A stretch of DNA of 64,000 nucleotides from Perkinsus marinus ATCC 50983 (GCF_000006405.1 NW_003206847.1:391370-455369); one strand, 5' to 3'. Counted from the stretch's first letter, positions 43,167-54,951 are shown. The notes: generated by a model not told the origin, from the letters alone. Program-made: numbers and translations.

Positions 43167-45033
43167 GTAGGAGACATCAGAGGGAGCAATCTCGTGTCGG
43201 ACAAACGCACACTATCATAAACTACTAGTTTAAAACTAGTCTCTCCTCTAAAAACGTTGACTATATGTCCAAGAATAAGATGTTGAGGTTAGGCCGCCAC
43301 GGACTGAACTCATTGCCATTAAAGTCTCAAGGAAAGACTAACTTAGAATAGCTTGGTAATCGGATCTATCTATCTAACAATAGGGATGGCCATAGCTCGG
43401 CCCGAGCAAAAGCACGCGTGCCCATCAGGGTCGCACGCAAGTAGAACCCTCTCTGACTAATCATTGTGTCCCCTAATGGAGAATAGTGTACGCTACTTGG
43501 TCTTAGCGAAACCGATCTTATTCTCTTGGTAATCGAAGAGCAAGTATCGCCCAGGAAGGACGAGGTTGCCAATGGACCAGGTGTCGATGTCGGACAGCCC
43601 GAAGAATAACAAGCAGTGGCGACCATCGAGCCTGATATAGTGCTCTTGAGGGATCTCCAGGGGAACACTCTGTCCACCAGCACCCCTCATGAACAGTGTC
43701 AACGGCTGAAGACTTTGGCGATCAGCGCAATTGATCTCAAACACATCATTATAAGGCTGGAACTTGACAGGCTTGGTCGCAGTAGACTGGAGATCTTTCA
43801 GAAGTTTATTCCTGTAAGATTCCGACATGAGAATGCCGGTGGCGCCAGTGTCGATCACAGTAGACATAGGCTTCCCAAACTTAACCTCTGCGTTGGCTCC
43901 CACTTTCATTCCAATAAGTGCCACTGCCCAGTGATCCTTCGCACTTGGGACGAATACCATCGGCCCAACGTACTTTGTAGGATCTTGCCCGCCGAGGAGG
44001 AGCTCCCCGGTGGGCTTGGCGGCAGAGTCGAGATACACAGAGAACATGTTCTTCCCTATGAGCCTCTGAGCCTTCGGTTTGTCCAACAGTTGCTTCATCA
44101 GCGGTTCGTAAGGTGCTTCGTAAGGTGCCGGTTCTTTATGAGGGTATCCGAGGCCAATCAGTGACGGAGGGAGCGTAAACTCGAAATTGTAATCCGCCAT
44201 CAGGCCGAAGTCGATGTTCCGCACCACCTTCCCTCCAAAGAAGAATGCTCCCGAATGCTTAAACAGTGTGACTTCCGTCCCGTCGAGGAAGGAGAAGACT
44301 TCTGTTGGCCCAGGAGTGCACTCGGGAAGGCACACATAACATTTGGAAGGAATAGTTTTACACCCACCGGGCTCGACACTTTCGTACCATTTGCGCCAAA
44401 TGAAGAACGTTAGAGGAGAGCCTGTATCAACCATTTGTCGGAAACTCATAGCGTCAACGGTGATGTCGGCGATGAGAAAAAGATCTGGTCTACCCGGCTC
44501 GTATACATCTAGTGAGATTGGCAACCTCAGAATAAGCTCTGCGTGGACTACCGCGAGGAGAAGGAAGCGAGCGAAATAGAATGTCATAGCTTGGTCGAAT
44601 CCTGAGGGGCCGAGAAAGCTCACACGCATTCTGTTCGTTATCTATCCGCAACTATTGAACACAAATATATCAAAGTTTAGTCTACCACATACAGCGACTC
44701 GTAATACTATGACCGTAATACTAGACTAGAAGCAAGTGGTACAGCTCACGTGACTTAGATTCGACCACGCTGATGTGCAACTCGACACTTGTAGCCGATG
44801 TGATGTGAAAGAAAGAATACTTATTGAGCGGTTGGCCTGGTTTTAGCTACGGAAAAATCGATCAATTCACGTGTGCAGGCCACCTTGCACATAGCCTTGT
44901 GCATCACCTTCACGCACCAATCACAGCAACCTGACGATGTGGTGATCTTTCCCAGATGACTCAGCGAAAGAAAATTGATTTGCGACAGAAATAGCTGATA
45001 ATAATATCAGGTAACCATGCCATCTATGAATGT
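43167..45033. repeat. Segmental duplication block B, copy B1
   Basis: Almost identical to 48490-50344. The two copies differ mainly by a 12-base direct repeat inside the protease gene. Block A follows each B copy. Confidence 0.92.
43493..44587 (-). CDS. Secreted aspartic protease (pepsin family A1), copy 1
   Basis: Single-exon aspartic endopeptidase of about 364 residues. A signal peptide (MTFYFARFLLLAVVHA) starts at ATG 44587. An upstream in-frame ATG at 44629 exists, but a CGGCCCCTCAG acceptor between the two suggests that a spliced leader joins ahead of the second one. The catalytic aspartates are in VDTGSPLTFF and in VIDTGATGILM, the usual DTG pair. A long insertion after the first lobe (CYVCLPECTPGP) holds several Cys. 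Compared with copy 2 it has four extra residues (YEAP). Secreted or vacuolar digestion of host or food protein is the likely role. Confidence 0.9.
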   Translation of the reverse strand: MTFYFARFLLLAVVHAELILRLPISLDVYEPGRPDLFLIADITVDAMSFRQMVDTGSPLTFFIWRKWYESVEPGGCKTIPSKCYVCLPECTPGPTEVFSFLDGTEVTLFKHSGAFFFGGKVVRNIDFGLMADYNFEFTLPPSLIGLGYPHKEPAPYEAPYEPLMKQLLDKPKAQRLIGKNMFSVYLDSAAKPTGELLLGGQDPTKYVGPMVFVPSAKDHWAVALIGMKVGANAEVKFGKPMSTVIDTGATGILMSESYRNKLLKDLQSTATKPVKFQPYNDVFEINCADRQSLQPLTLFMRGAGGQSVPLEIPQEHYIRLDGRHCLLFFGLSDIDTWSIGNLVLPGRYLLFDYQENKIGFAKTK

Positions 45034-45297
45034 GAAAAGACATGCATAGAGAGCATGAAGAGACATTGTCTCCGAGACAGCAATGTTGATCCCGCCTGAA
45101 TTGCCCGCGTACTTCAACACGGTGTCCACTAGTTTCGTACTAGCCCGCTACCTCTAACACAGTGGTGATTGGGCATCGCAATGACTGTATCGACTTCATC
45201 GTACTGTTTTGATACGGCTCTGCAACACAGGACTTGAGGAATTCTCTGAGGATTCGTCCTATCGGCGATCGATACAGAACGTTCTCGTCCTACGCCA

Positions 45298-46418
45298 TCA
45301 CGACGAGTCCCCCATCAAGGTGCTCATTCCCTCCGGAAGCGTGTCCAGTCGGGCGGCCCTCAGGCTCATCAACACCAGCCTAATGCCAGACTGTTCAGTG
45401 AACAGTGTTCACCATGCTGTTGAGGGCCTCCACGGCCCACTTTGCTTAGTTGGAGCACTCGGTCGTTGAGGTCTCGTAGGATGAGATTTTCCAATCGTCG
45501 CATTGGGATTGTCATTATCTCCTCGAGCATCATAACGATGTGTCCAGACCGTACCAGCTTTTCGATCTCGGCCTGATTTAGCCAGACAACTCTCAGAAAG
45601 GACTGTCGCACCCAGTGTTGGAGGAATATATGTTGAGTTCAAGAGTTTCCTCGCTGATTATACACGTTTACATACGAATTCGGGTAGGAATGTACGGAAA
45701 CCAACAAGGATTTCCCAGAATTTCTTCATAATTTCCATATTGCCATTGACATATGTAGTTGACCATATGCGTATCCTTCCACACTGATCTCACCAGCAGA
45801 CTATGTTTGTCGTCGTTGCTGTTGTTGCGAATAGTGTTTACCACGATGTCTCGAGGATCCAGAGTAGCGTCAGACCTGATTATTCAACCGTGCTCTAGAG
45901 AAAGCTCTCGTGCAGTTACCGATTGTTCCCATACAGTGTTGCTGCTAGTTTCTCTATAAACGGAAAGGTTCTCCCGAGACTGACTGATTTCAACTGAGGA
46001 ACTCTAATATTTTCAGCAGCGTCACTGAACATCACTTACTAGAGCTTCATCAGGACACTGTGAATCTTGATCGTTGAGATGCTTGGTTACAGCGAGCGAT
46101 GCATTAACCATCTTGAAGTGTTAGCTAGGAAACTATCGCAACTCCGCCGATTTTACCGCATGCAAGAGGTCATTCCCATCTATTGTTTACCCCACTAGTT
46201 TGAGCAGTAGTTTCCCAACCTGTCAAAAGGCTCTACGTATGTACTAATCTAGCGGTGTTGTGGAGCAATCCGACAGCCCTTATTAGAGTATGTCTGGTCT
46301 AGATTGTTGAGGAGGTCAGATGATGACCATAACGAAGCTTTGAATTACGTCACGTTACCGCCGCATTTCCGCTCTTTGTTCATGATTGAAAAACGCTCTC
46401 ATTGACAGATACAATCAT
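45298..46418 (-). pseudogene. Unknown helical protein, copy 2, frameshifted
   Basis: Same exons as the copy at 39850-40966. A 14-base insertion near 45398-45412 (duplicated GTGAACAGTGTTC) shifts the last exon, so the product would end in HCSLNSLALGWC instead of the conserved tail. Missense changes are few, so the break is recent. Confidence 0.6.
45613..45786 (-). mobile_element. hAT-like MITE in unknown gene, copy 2
   Basis: Same insertion as at 40151-40338, with a 14-base internal deletion near the left end. Confidence 0.88.
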
Positions 46419-46624
46419 ACCCAACAATCTGTTCTTCAAGGGAAATATTGGTCGGATTATATTCACGATAAGACATAGTACTGATAGCAGGGGATATTAT
46501 TGGTAGCATCAACAAACTCTACTTCCGGTAGACAAGCAGTAGCACACAGCTCAACTGTACAGCACTCAATGAGGAACATTGAACCACTCGAAGTAGTAGC
46601 GACATTCGAATCAGAAATGGAGGT

Positions 46625-46724
46625 NNNNNNNNNNNNNNNNNNNNNNNNNNNNNNNNNNNNNNNNNNNNNNNNNNNNNNNNNNNNNNNNNNNNNNNNNNNN
46701 NNNNNNNNNNNNNNNNNNNNNNNN
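46625..46724. other. Assembly gap (100 N)
   Basis: Exactly 100 N, a placeholder size. It falls inside duplicated sequence, so the true join and the copy number of blocks A and B are uncertain. Confidence 0.98.
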
Positions 46725-48489
46725 GTGTTAGTCGTCTCGGTTAGACTGAGTATAAAGAGACCTTGTTCGCCAGGATGATCAAAGATTTTTGTGGCGAGCG
46801 AGAATTCGATTCGCACTTTCACTGGAAGGTCCAGCTTGCGGTTTCGGACTGAAACTTTCAGTTATTGCATGGCACTTCGCAATGCGAAGTTCGCATCATG
46901 ATCATTTTATTCGAGCGGGAAATGCTGCATTCCCAGTGGGAATGCAGCATTCCCCCTGGGGGAATTTCCCACAAGCATAAGACGGTGGAGTATCAACGTA
47001 GCATACTCCAAAACAAACGGATAGGTATCCCTGACGCAACATATAGGCAGTGGTTCTGGAACCGGCCGCAGGCTCACAGTATGAGGCTCTGAACTAGTCA
47101 GTAATCACCGTTACCAATAGACTGACGTTTGCACCTCGTTTCGCATGGTAAGTCAGTGTTCTCGTCTGCATTTCTTGCTGATACGAGCGGTCGAACCTGT
47201 GAAAACGATCGAAACTGGAAGGCTTTGTTGGTTACTAGAAGACAATGTTGGCCGCCCCATGGACTGCCCATGAACTGAAACGAAGGAATGCAACCATCAA
47301 AGGATCAATCAAGTAATGCTCAACGACAGCTCTAATCACCGAGCGTTGCGTTACAAACTTTCCTATAGAAAGCGCGCTTGATCAGCCGCAGCGGCTGAGC
47401 TTTAGCGCACGCCCTGGTCTCCTCCAGTGTGGATATCTCCCATATCTTGTAACGCTTTCAATTTCAATCAAGCTATGAAACATGATTAGTAAGTGCAAAT
47501 CATCTGCTAGCAGCCCGACCGAATAAGACGATGACGCTCTGGCCTGGCAAACCTGGCAGGCCAAGCGAAAAAATTTATTTTTCCATATTTTTCCGTATTT
47601 TTCCTTCAAATTTCAAATTTCCTTCCGAAGGAAATAATTTTTCTATTTTTCCTTCCGCGTGCCACCCTAGATCCAAATAAGTGATCTCGGATCACTCAGT
47701 GCGAGTGATTCCGCCCAATACGAACTACCATGTAAACACAAATCCTCTACTTGCAAACATAATACAGAGCATAGCAAAAGTTTTAATCCACAATCCCAAT
47801 ACCACCAGTATTTCCCCCATTACTACTTCGACACTACTTTCGAGTTCCCTCTTTGAGCTTTCTGAGTTGCTCGAGAATCTCTTATCTATATCGACAAACC
47901 AAAGAACTTTGCAGAAAAGTCACCACTCAGAGACTTCGAAACTATAATGCAATGCTCAACACAATCACCAACAAACCACCAAGGTAAGAATCTCGCGTGC
48001 GAAATTTCAATTTCTTCTTCCGATTGTAGAACAGCAAAAATTTGCTCCATTGCGGGGTTGCCCATTCGTAAAGCGGCAAATTGCTCCTCTGAAAAGTAGC
48101 AATTTGCTCAATAGTAGAAGGAGCAATTTATCGGTTTGCCCCTTCTTTGAGCAAAATTGCTCAATTTTGTTACATAGTAGCACTTCACATAGCGGCAACT
48201 TTTATATATTCTAGCAATTTCCTGAAATATAAACAAGCAAACGATATTCATTCAAGCAGTTTCTGTTATACAAAACGGCAAATTTGCGTATTTGTAAAGT
48301 GAATTTTGCTACTTTGCTCTTCTGTATATCAGCCATAGCGTTCTTACACACTAGCACAACAGCAAAAGCCGCAGGAAATATACATTCCAGCTAATTGGCA
48401 CTTTTTTGCTATTTGCTCCTTTGCTATTTTGTAACTGAGCCCCAGCCAAGGGAGATCATTGCACAGCTAAGGATGTCTGCGTAGGCACA
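46725..48489. other. Unique A+T-rich spacer between blocks
   Basis: No gene recognised. Two adjacent perfect hairpins at 46923-46965. From about 48030 to 48430 short words built on TTTGCTCC, AGCAATTTGCTC and GCAAATTTGC recur on both strands at least ten times. Confidence 0.5.
46923..46965. repeat. Two adjacent perfect hairpins
   Basis: TGCTGCATTCCC / GGGAATGCAGCA with loop AGT, then ATTCCCCC / GGGGGAAT with a single-base centre, sharing the bases AT. Confidence 0.75.
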
Positions 48490-50344
48490 GTAGGAGACAT
48501 CAGAGGGAGCAATCTCGTGTCGGACAAACGCACACTATCATAAACTACTAGTTTAAAACTAGTCTCTCCTCTAAAAACGTTGACTATATGTCCAAGAATA
48601 AGATGTTGAGGTTAGGCCGCCACGGACTGAACTCATTGCCATTAAAGTCTCAAGGAAAGACTAACTTAGAATAGCTTGGTAATCGGATCTATCTATCTAA
48701 TAATAGGGATGGCCATAGCTCGGCCCGAGCAAAAGCACGCGTGCCCATCAGGGTCGCACGCAAGTAGAACCCTCTCTGACTAATCATTGTGTCCCCTAAT
48801 GGAGAATAGTGTACGCTACTTGGTCTTAGCGAAACCGATCTTATTCTCTTGGTAATCGAAGAGCAAGTATCGCCCAGGAAGGACGAGGTTGCCAATGGCC
48901 CAGGTGTCGATGTCGGTCAGCCCGAAGAATAACAAGCAGTGGCGACCATAGAGCCTGATATAGTGCTCTTGAGGGATCTCCAGGGGAACACTCTGTCCAC
49001 CAGCACCCCTCATGAACAGTGTCACCGGCTGAAGACTTTGGCGATCAGCGCAATTGATCTCAAACAAATCCTCATAAGGCTGGAACTTGACAGGCTTGGT
49101 CGCAGTAGACTGGAGATCTTTCAGAAGTTTATTCCTGTAAGATTCCGACATGAAAATGCCGGTGGCGCCAGTGTCGATCTCAGTAGACATAGGCTTCCCA
49201 AACTTAACCTCTGCGTTTGCTCCCACTTTCATTCCAATAAGTGCCACTTCCCAGTGATCCTTCGCACTTGGGACGAATACCATCGGCCCAACGTACTTTG
49301 TAGGATCTTGCCCGCCGAGAAGGAGCTCCCCGGTGGGCTTGGCGGCAGAGTCGAGATACACAGAGAACATGTTCTTCCCTATGAGCCTCTGAGCCTTCGG
49401 TTTGTCCAACAGTTGCTTGATCAGCGGTTCGTAAGGTGCCGGTTCTTTATGGGGGTATCCGAGGCCAATCAGTGACGGAGGGAACGTATACTCGAAATTG
49501 AAATTCGCCATCAGGCCGAAGTCGATGTTCCGCACCACCTTCCCTCCAAAGGAGAATGCTCCCGAATGCTTAAACAGTGTGACTTCCGTCCCGTCTTGGA
49601 AGGAGAAGACTTCTGTTGGCCCAGGAGTGCACTCGGGAAGGCACGCATAACATTTGGAAGGAATAGTTTCACACCCACCGGGCTTGACACTTTCGTACCA
49701 TTTGCGCCAAATGAAGAACGTTACAGGAGAGCCTGTATCAACCAATTGTCGGAAACTCATAGCGTCAACGGTGATGTCGGCGATGAGAAAAAGATCTGGT
49801 CTACCCGGATCGTATACATCTAGTGAGATTGGCAACCTCAGAATAAGCTCTGCGTGGACTACCGCGAGGAGAAGGAAGCGAGCGAAATAGAATGTCATAG
49901 CTTGGTCGAATCCTGAGGGGCCGAGAAAGCTCACACGCATTCTGTTCGTTATCTATCCGCAACTATTGAACACAAATATATCAAAGTTTAGTCTACCACA
50001 TACAGCGACTCGTAATACTATGACCGTAATACTAGACTAGAAGCAAGTGGTACAGCTCACGTGACTTAGATTCGACCACGCTGTTGTGCAACTCGACACT
50101 TGTAGCCGATGTGATGTGAAAGAAGGAATACTTATTGAGCGGTTGGCCTGGTTTTAGCTACGGAAAAATCGAACAATTCACGTGTGCAGGCCACCTTGCA
50201 CACAGCCTTGTGCGTCACCTTCACGCACCAATCACAGCAACCTGACGATGTGGTGATCTTTCCCAGATGACTCAGCGAAAGAAAATTGATTTGCGACAGA
50301 AATAGCTGATAATAATATCAGGTAACCATGCCATCTATGAATGT
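48490..50344. repeat. Segmental duplication block B, copy B2
   Basis: Second copy of block B; identity with B1 is very high, including flanks of about 325 bases past the stop and 400 before the start. Confidence 0.92.
48816..49898 (-). CDS. Secreted aspartic protease (pepsin family A1), copy 2
   Basis: Complete single exon of 360 residues from ATG 49898. Signal peptide, both DTG motifs (VDTGSPVTFF and EIDTGATGIFM) and the Cys-rich insertion are intact. Around 20 residues differ from copy 1, several of them next to the active site (L/V after DTGSP; V/E before the second IDTG; L/F after it), so specificity could differ. Same orientation and same flanks as copy 1. Confidence 0.9.
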   Translation of the reverse strand: MTFYFARFLLLAVVHAELILRLPISLDVYDPGRPDLFLIADITVDAMSFRQLVDTGSPVTFFIWRKWYESVKPGGCETIPSKCYACLPECTPGPTEVFSFQDGTEVTLFKHSGAFSFGGKVVRNIDFGLMANFNFEYTFPPSLIGLGYPHKEPAPYEPLIKQLLDKPKAQRLIGKNMFSVYLDSAAKPTGELLLGGQDPTKYVGPMVFVPSAKDHWEVALIGMKVGANAEVKFGKPMSTEIDTGATGIFMSESYRNKLLKDLQSTATKPVKFQPYEDLFEINCADRQSLQPVTLFMRGAGGQSVPLEIPQEHYIRLYGRHCLLFFGLTDIDTWAIGNLVLPGRYLLFDYQENKIGFAKTK

Positions 50345-50557
50345 AAAATTGCTACTCGAATTGCCCGCGTACTTCAACACGGTGTCCACTAGTTTCGTAC
50401 TAGCCCGCTACCTCTAACACAGTGGTGATTGGGCATCGCAATGACTGTATCGACTTCATCGTACTGTTTTGATACGGCTCTGCAACACAGGACTTGAGGA
50501 ATTCTCTGAGGATTCGTCCTATCGGCGATCGATACAGAACGTTCTCGTCCTACGCCA

Positions 50558-51659
50558 TCACGACGAGTCCCCCATCAAGGTGCTCATTCCCTCCGGAAGC
50601 GTGTCCAGTCGGGCGGCCCTCAGGCTCATCAACACCAGCCTAATGCCAGACTGTTCACCATGTTGTTGAGGGCCTCCACGGCCCACTTTGCTTAGTTGGA
50701 GCACTCGGTCGTTGAGGTCTCGTAGGATGAGATTTTCCAATCGTCGCATTGGGATTGTCATTATCTCCTCGAGCATCATAACGATGTGTCCAGACCGTAC
50801 CAGCTTTTCGATCTCGGCCTGATTTAGCCGGACAACTCTCAGAAAGGACTGTCGCGTCCAGTGTTTGAGGAATATATGTTGAGTTCAAGAGTTTCCTCGC
50901 TGATTATACACGTTTACACACGAATTCGGGTAGGAATGTACGGAAACCAACAAGGATTTCCCAGAATTTCTTCATAATTTCCATATTGCCATTGACATAT
51001 GTAGTTGACCATATGCGTATTCTTCCACACTGATCTCACCAGCAGACTATGTTTGTCGTCGTTATTGTTGTTGAGAATAGTGTTTACCACGATGTCTCGA
51101 GGATCCAGAGTAGCGTCAGACCTGAGTCAAGCGTGCTCTAGAGAAATCTCTCGTGCAGTTACCGATTGTTCCCATACAGTGTTGCTGCTAGTTTCTCTAT
51201 AAACGAAAAGGTTCTCCCGAGATTGTCTGATTTCGACTGAGGAACTCTAAATTTTCAGCAGCATGCTGAACATCGCTTACTAGAGCTTCATCAGGACACT
51301 GTGAATCTTGATCGTTGAGATGCTTGGCTACAGCGAGCGATGCATTAACCATCTTGAAGTGTTAGCTAGAAAACTATCGCAACTCCGCCGATTTCACCGC
51401 ATGCAAGAGGTCATTCCCATCCATTGTTTGCCCCACTAGGTCGAGCAGTAGTTTCCCAACCTGTCAATAGGCTCTACGTATGTACTAATCTAGCGATGTT
51501 GTGGAGCAATCCGACAGCCCTTATTAGAGTATGTCTGGTCTAGATTGTTAAGGAGGTCAGATGATGACCATGACGAAGCTTTGAATTACGTCACGTTACC
51601 GCCGCATTTTCGCTCTTTGTTCGTGATTGAAAAACGCTCTCATTGACAGATACAATCAT
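50558..51659 (-). CDS. Unknown helical protein, copy 3
   Basis: Last exon open to the same stop as copy 1 (MSTLMGDSS). Upstream exons and 44-45 nt introns are conserved. One 6-base deletion near 51125 removes part of the intron before PDATLDPRD without touching the splice sites. It carries the shared MITE at 50869-51032. Function unknown. Confidence 0.55.
50869..51032 (-). mobile_element. hAT-like MITE in unknown gene, copy 3
   Basis: Same insertion and same internal deletion as in A2. The left flank has changed from GTCGCACC to GTCGCGTC. Confidence 0.88.
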
Positions 51660-51957
51660 ACCCAACAATCTGTTCTTCAAGGGAAATATTGGTCGGATTA
51701 TATTCACGATAAGACATAGTACTGATAGCAGGGGATATTATTGGTAGCATCAACAAACTCTACTTCCGGTAGACAAGCAGTAGCACACAGCTCAACTGTA
51801 CAGCACTCAATGAGGAACATTGAACCACTCGAAGTAGTAGCGACATTCGAATCAGAAAGGTGAGGTTCGTGTTTCTCAGTAGAAGTACAGAGGCGGCTGA
51901 TGTAACCACCGCGATCAACAGGAAGTGAGGCCGCGAATCGGTGGCAGAGTACATCAA

Positions 51958-53628
51958 TTACACCCGTGTATCAGCATTATTAAGTAACGGCTCATGAACA
52001 TCAGTCTTCACGGTAACACGACGAGGACGAGCACTATTCGACATAGACGATAAAATTGAGTTGGCTGAGTCGTCCATAACGAATGGCTTTCGCTCGAGAG
52101 GAGTACCAGCAGACATCGACATCGACATGGGAGCCCGAGACGGATTAACCTGATGGAAAAACCATAAATTACCCAGAGAGGAAGACTGTTACCTTCTCAG
52201 TGCCAGCCAGGCCGAACGGGAGACGCACGATATTGTCGTAGACAAGCACACCATAGACGAGTAGGACGAAGCCAGCGAGCTGTATGAGCGAGTACGGCGT
52301 TAACGGCTCACCGAACGAGTGATCATCACTCATATAGTACCTGTGGTCAAACAACGAAGGGTGGCGAGCACTGCTCGCCGAGCAGCGAAAAGCGTGATTT
52401 ACTACGCGGTGTGCTCAACCGCATGTGTTGGTGACGATATAAAAATTGTGGGGAAATTTCAGAAAATTCTTGTTGGTTTCTGTATATTTCTACCCGAATT
52501 TCTATACAAGCTTCTAAGTGAAAAAACTCTTGAGCTCAGCTGAGGAAAGCGAACACATATTCCAACACTGCTACTAGGGCTGCAATTTCGCAGATTAGTG
52601 GTATCACTTTCGACTCGAGAGCTCTGACAATGACATAAATCTCAGAGTAGCATTATTGACGTAGTAATTCCAGATACCACATTTTCCGGAACTAGCCCTG
52701 AATATTACATTATAACAGAACAGAGCCAGATAAGAATAGTCCTAGTAGAATCAAGCATAGTGGTGTGGATAGCAGAGGCAGAGTTAGTAACATTAACAGC
52801 GCAGATATTATACGCGAAAGTGTTCAAAGCATAGCCGAGGACACCACCAAGGACCATCTTAGAGTCGCCCATCATCGCAAAAGCATCAGAGGCGTTCTCG
52901 AAAACCCCACCTACGTCTTTGCCCGGTACATGTTGCATCACTGGTAGTACTATACATGCCATTACAAGGAGGCCCCAGATACCTTCAATGCCTACTAGAG
53001 CGAGGGGTGGTACGGCACCGCCCTTCAAAAGGAATTCCTCTACGACGTATTGGGAAGCACACACAACTTGGCTGCCAATGATAAAGCAAATACCGGTAAT
53101 AACTTCACCAGCAGAAAAGCTCACCGCTTGGGAGTCTCTCGAGAAAATCGAGGAGGACCCGACCAGGCTAAGGGCGATAACACAAATAATTACACCACCC
53201 CAGTGATTTCTGTACATCTTGCGTTTTAGAAATATCACAGACAGAGCTGCAGAGAAAACTATGATGCTTCCCTTGAGCATTTGGAATACAGAAACGGGCG
53301 TGTAGACCAAACCGACCGCCTGGAATGAGGTTCCAACCAAGTCGAAACATGCCGGGAAAAATATAGCCAACCAGGTCCTACGAGTTGGGGAGGAGTAAGG
53401 CTTGCCCGAAACCCGAGCTACTAGAACGCGTACATAGAATACTACGAGGGCTAGGAACATGCCCGAAAACATCATCAGAGACATGAACCAGGGCTTGTTG
53501 AAAAGATGGACACCGTATTGAGGGAGTCCAAGGGCGAAGCTTTGGAAAGCCAGCTTTTCCGATATGGACTGTCCTGACCCGACAATCAGACCGATACCGA
53601 ATGCTATTCCCAGGATCGACAAGGCCAT
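51958..53628 (-). CDS. SLC35F6-like drug/metabolite transporter, 419 aa
   Basis: Exons 53628-52709, 52340-52193 and 52149-51958 (introns 368 and 43 nt) give 420 codons. Ten hydrophobic segments are expected: the start is LGIAFGIGLIVGSGQSISEK, then LVGTSFQAVGLVYTPVSVFQ, VIFLKRK after the fourth, IGSQVVCASQYVVEEFLLKG, a later SASAIHTTMLDSTRTILIWL, and after the first splice SLIQLAGFVLLVYGVLVYDN. This pattern fits the SLC35F6/EamA group, probably a lysosomal, Golgi or plasma membrane carrier. The cytoplasmic tail ends with EPLLNN, an acidic dileucine signal for endolysosomal sorting. A MITE lies in the first intron. The truncated paralogue is in A1. Confidence 0.85.
52407..52570 (+). mobile_element. 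hAT-like MITE in transporter intron, A3
   Basis: Same site as the copy at 41714 (flank CTACTAGG on the right), so it was inserted before the segmental duplication. The left end is CGGTGTGCTCAACC with the same small deletion. Confidence 0.86.
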
Positions 53629-53640
53629 GATGAGGGAATA

Positions 53641-54951
53641 CCAGGGAGGACTAACAGAACTGAAAATCGGGGCTTACTTCATAAGCATCCTTATGAGAGA
53701 TATTGGACCCATTAGGACGCATTTAGAGGGTAAATGATTTTGACCTTGCCTGAACATGCGTTAGTAGATAAGGGTCTTAGGTGTTGAGGTATAAGGCACT
53801 AGGACACTTTTTCCCTGAAAACTGGTGGTTTAGCCGCTCCGTTCTCACAAGCTGTATTGGTGAAGGAATTTTGATACATATAGCGAATTAGCATAGAGAG
53901 CGATAGGAAAAACACCAGTGGAAAACACATTTCACGACAACTGCGTAGCGCGAATATCGGCATTTTACGTAAAACGGGTGAAACTCCACTGTACTAGGGC
54001 CCTATGCGAATCCTGAAGCGAAGGTGGGCCAGAGTATCCACTGAGATGAAAATATCAGAGGGTGAGTCGAATCATGGACTCAGATTCGCGAATCATTATC
54101 CGCAAACGGCCCCTGGCCACCCTAATGCTAAGGATGTACAGCGCTCCGCATAACAGCCGTTGGTTCGCAGCTCGGACATCCTTGAGGTTAGAACTTCTTC
54201 AAGGGCCTATTTCATGATGTCTTTAAGTTTAGTATCCTTACTCCTTAATAAGGATGAGGAGTCCTCAGCCTAAGCTATGGTGTTGAGTCTTGTGGAACAA
54301 CTTTACCCTCAAAATGCGTCTATACCGGTAAAATTCCTCAGAGCCTATGAAGAAGGCCCCAAGTATAGGAGCCTTCCCGCCACCGTCGCGCGCCACGAAA
54401 TTATTCTACTTCGGCAAATTGATTTCTAGACGATGAGCTTATCCTTCGTAAGGGAAAGGGCCTGTTCCACAAGGGTACGTAATTCAAGGCACATTTAGTT
54501 TAGGAGCAACTGGAGGAGTTACTCAAGTAGAGGGCGCAATTTGCTCGTATGAAACAGGCCCAAAGTATAAGTGCTTTGAGTCTATGGCTTTGAGCTGGAG
54601 TTAGCGTGCTGTTTTCACTACTCTACTGCCACTTGCCGAACTTATAGAACTACGGGGAGGCTCCTATGTGGTGTTCTGCATAACAACACTTACTTCCTCT
54701 TTCGGTTCTCTTGTCCATGCTGGGATGTTATCGAGGAGTGGTATGCAAAACCCGACGAGGACTAGCAGCGGCATTTCCTTCTTTCCGGACACTATTCAGT
54801 GCGGTTACCTTTGAACAGTCGCCGAGACCTCTCGCCACGGAGATCCTGTCTGGTCTGAGGTGATACCAAAACTCCGCGTATTTAATTCCGGCCCGCCATT
54901 TTCAGTGAAATTCGTGGGCCTCGTGGAGAGCGAATTAGTAGAACATCGCTG
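53641..54951. other. Intergenic between transporter and helicase
   Basis: 1.3 kb with the divergent 5' flanks of both genes. Short inverted words around CCTTA/TAAGG are frequent (54180-54300), but I see no exon or RNA gene. Confidence 0.4.

Larger units (their letters stand above)
45093..46624. repeat. Segmental duplication block A, copy A2 (cut by gap)
   Basis: Matches A1 and A3 up to the 100-N gap at 46625-46724; the transporter part is not seen after the gap. Confidence 0.88.
50355..53640. repeat. Segmental duplication block A, copy A3 (most complete)
   Basis: Carries the unknown gene (50558-51659) and the complete transporter gene (51958-53628). Similarity to A1 stops inside the first transporter exon. 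Confidence 0.9.

Noticed and set aside
43616-44164. 182-codon plus-strand ORF (and 48939-49475)
   Set aside because: Antisense to the aspartic protease; no motif and explained by codon bias.
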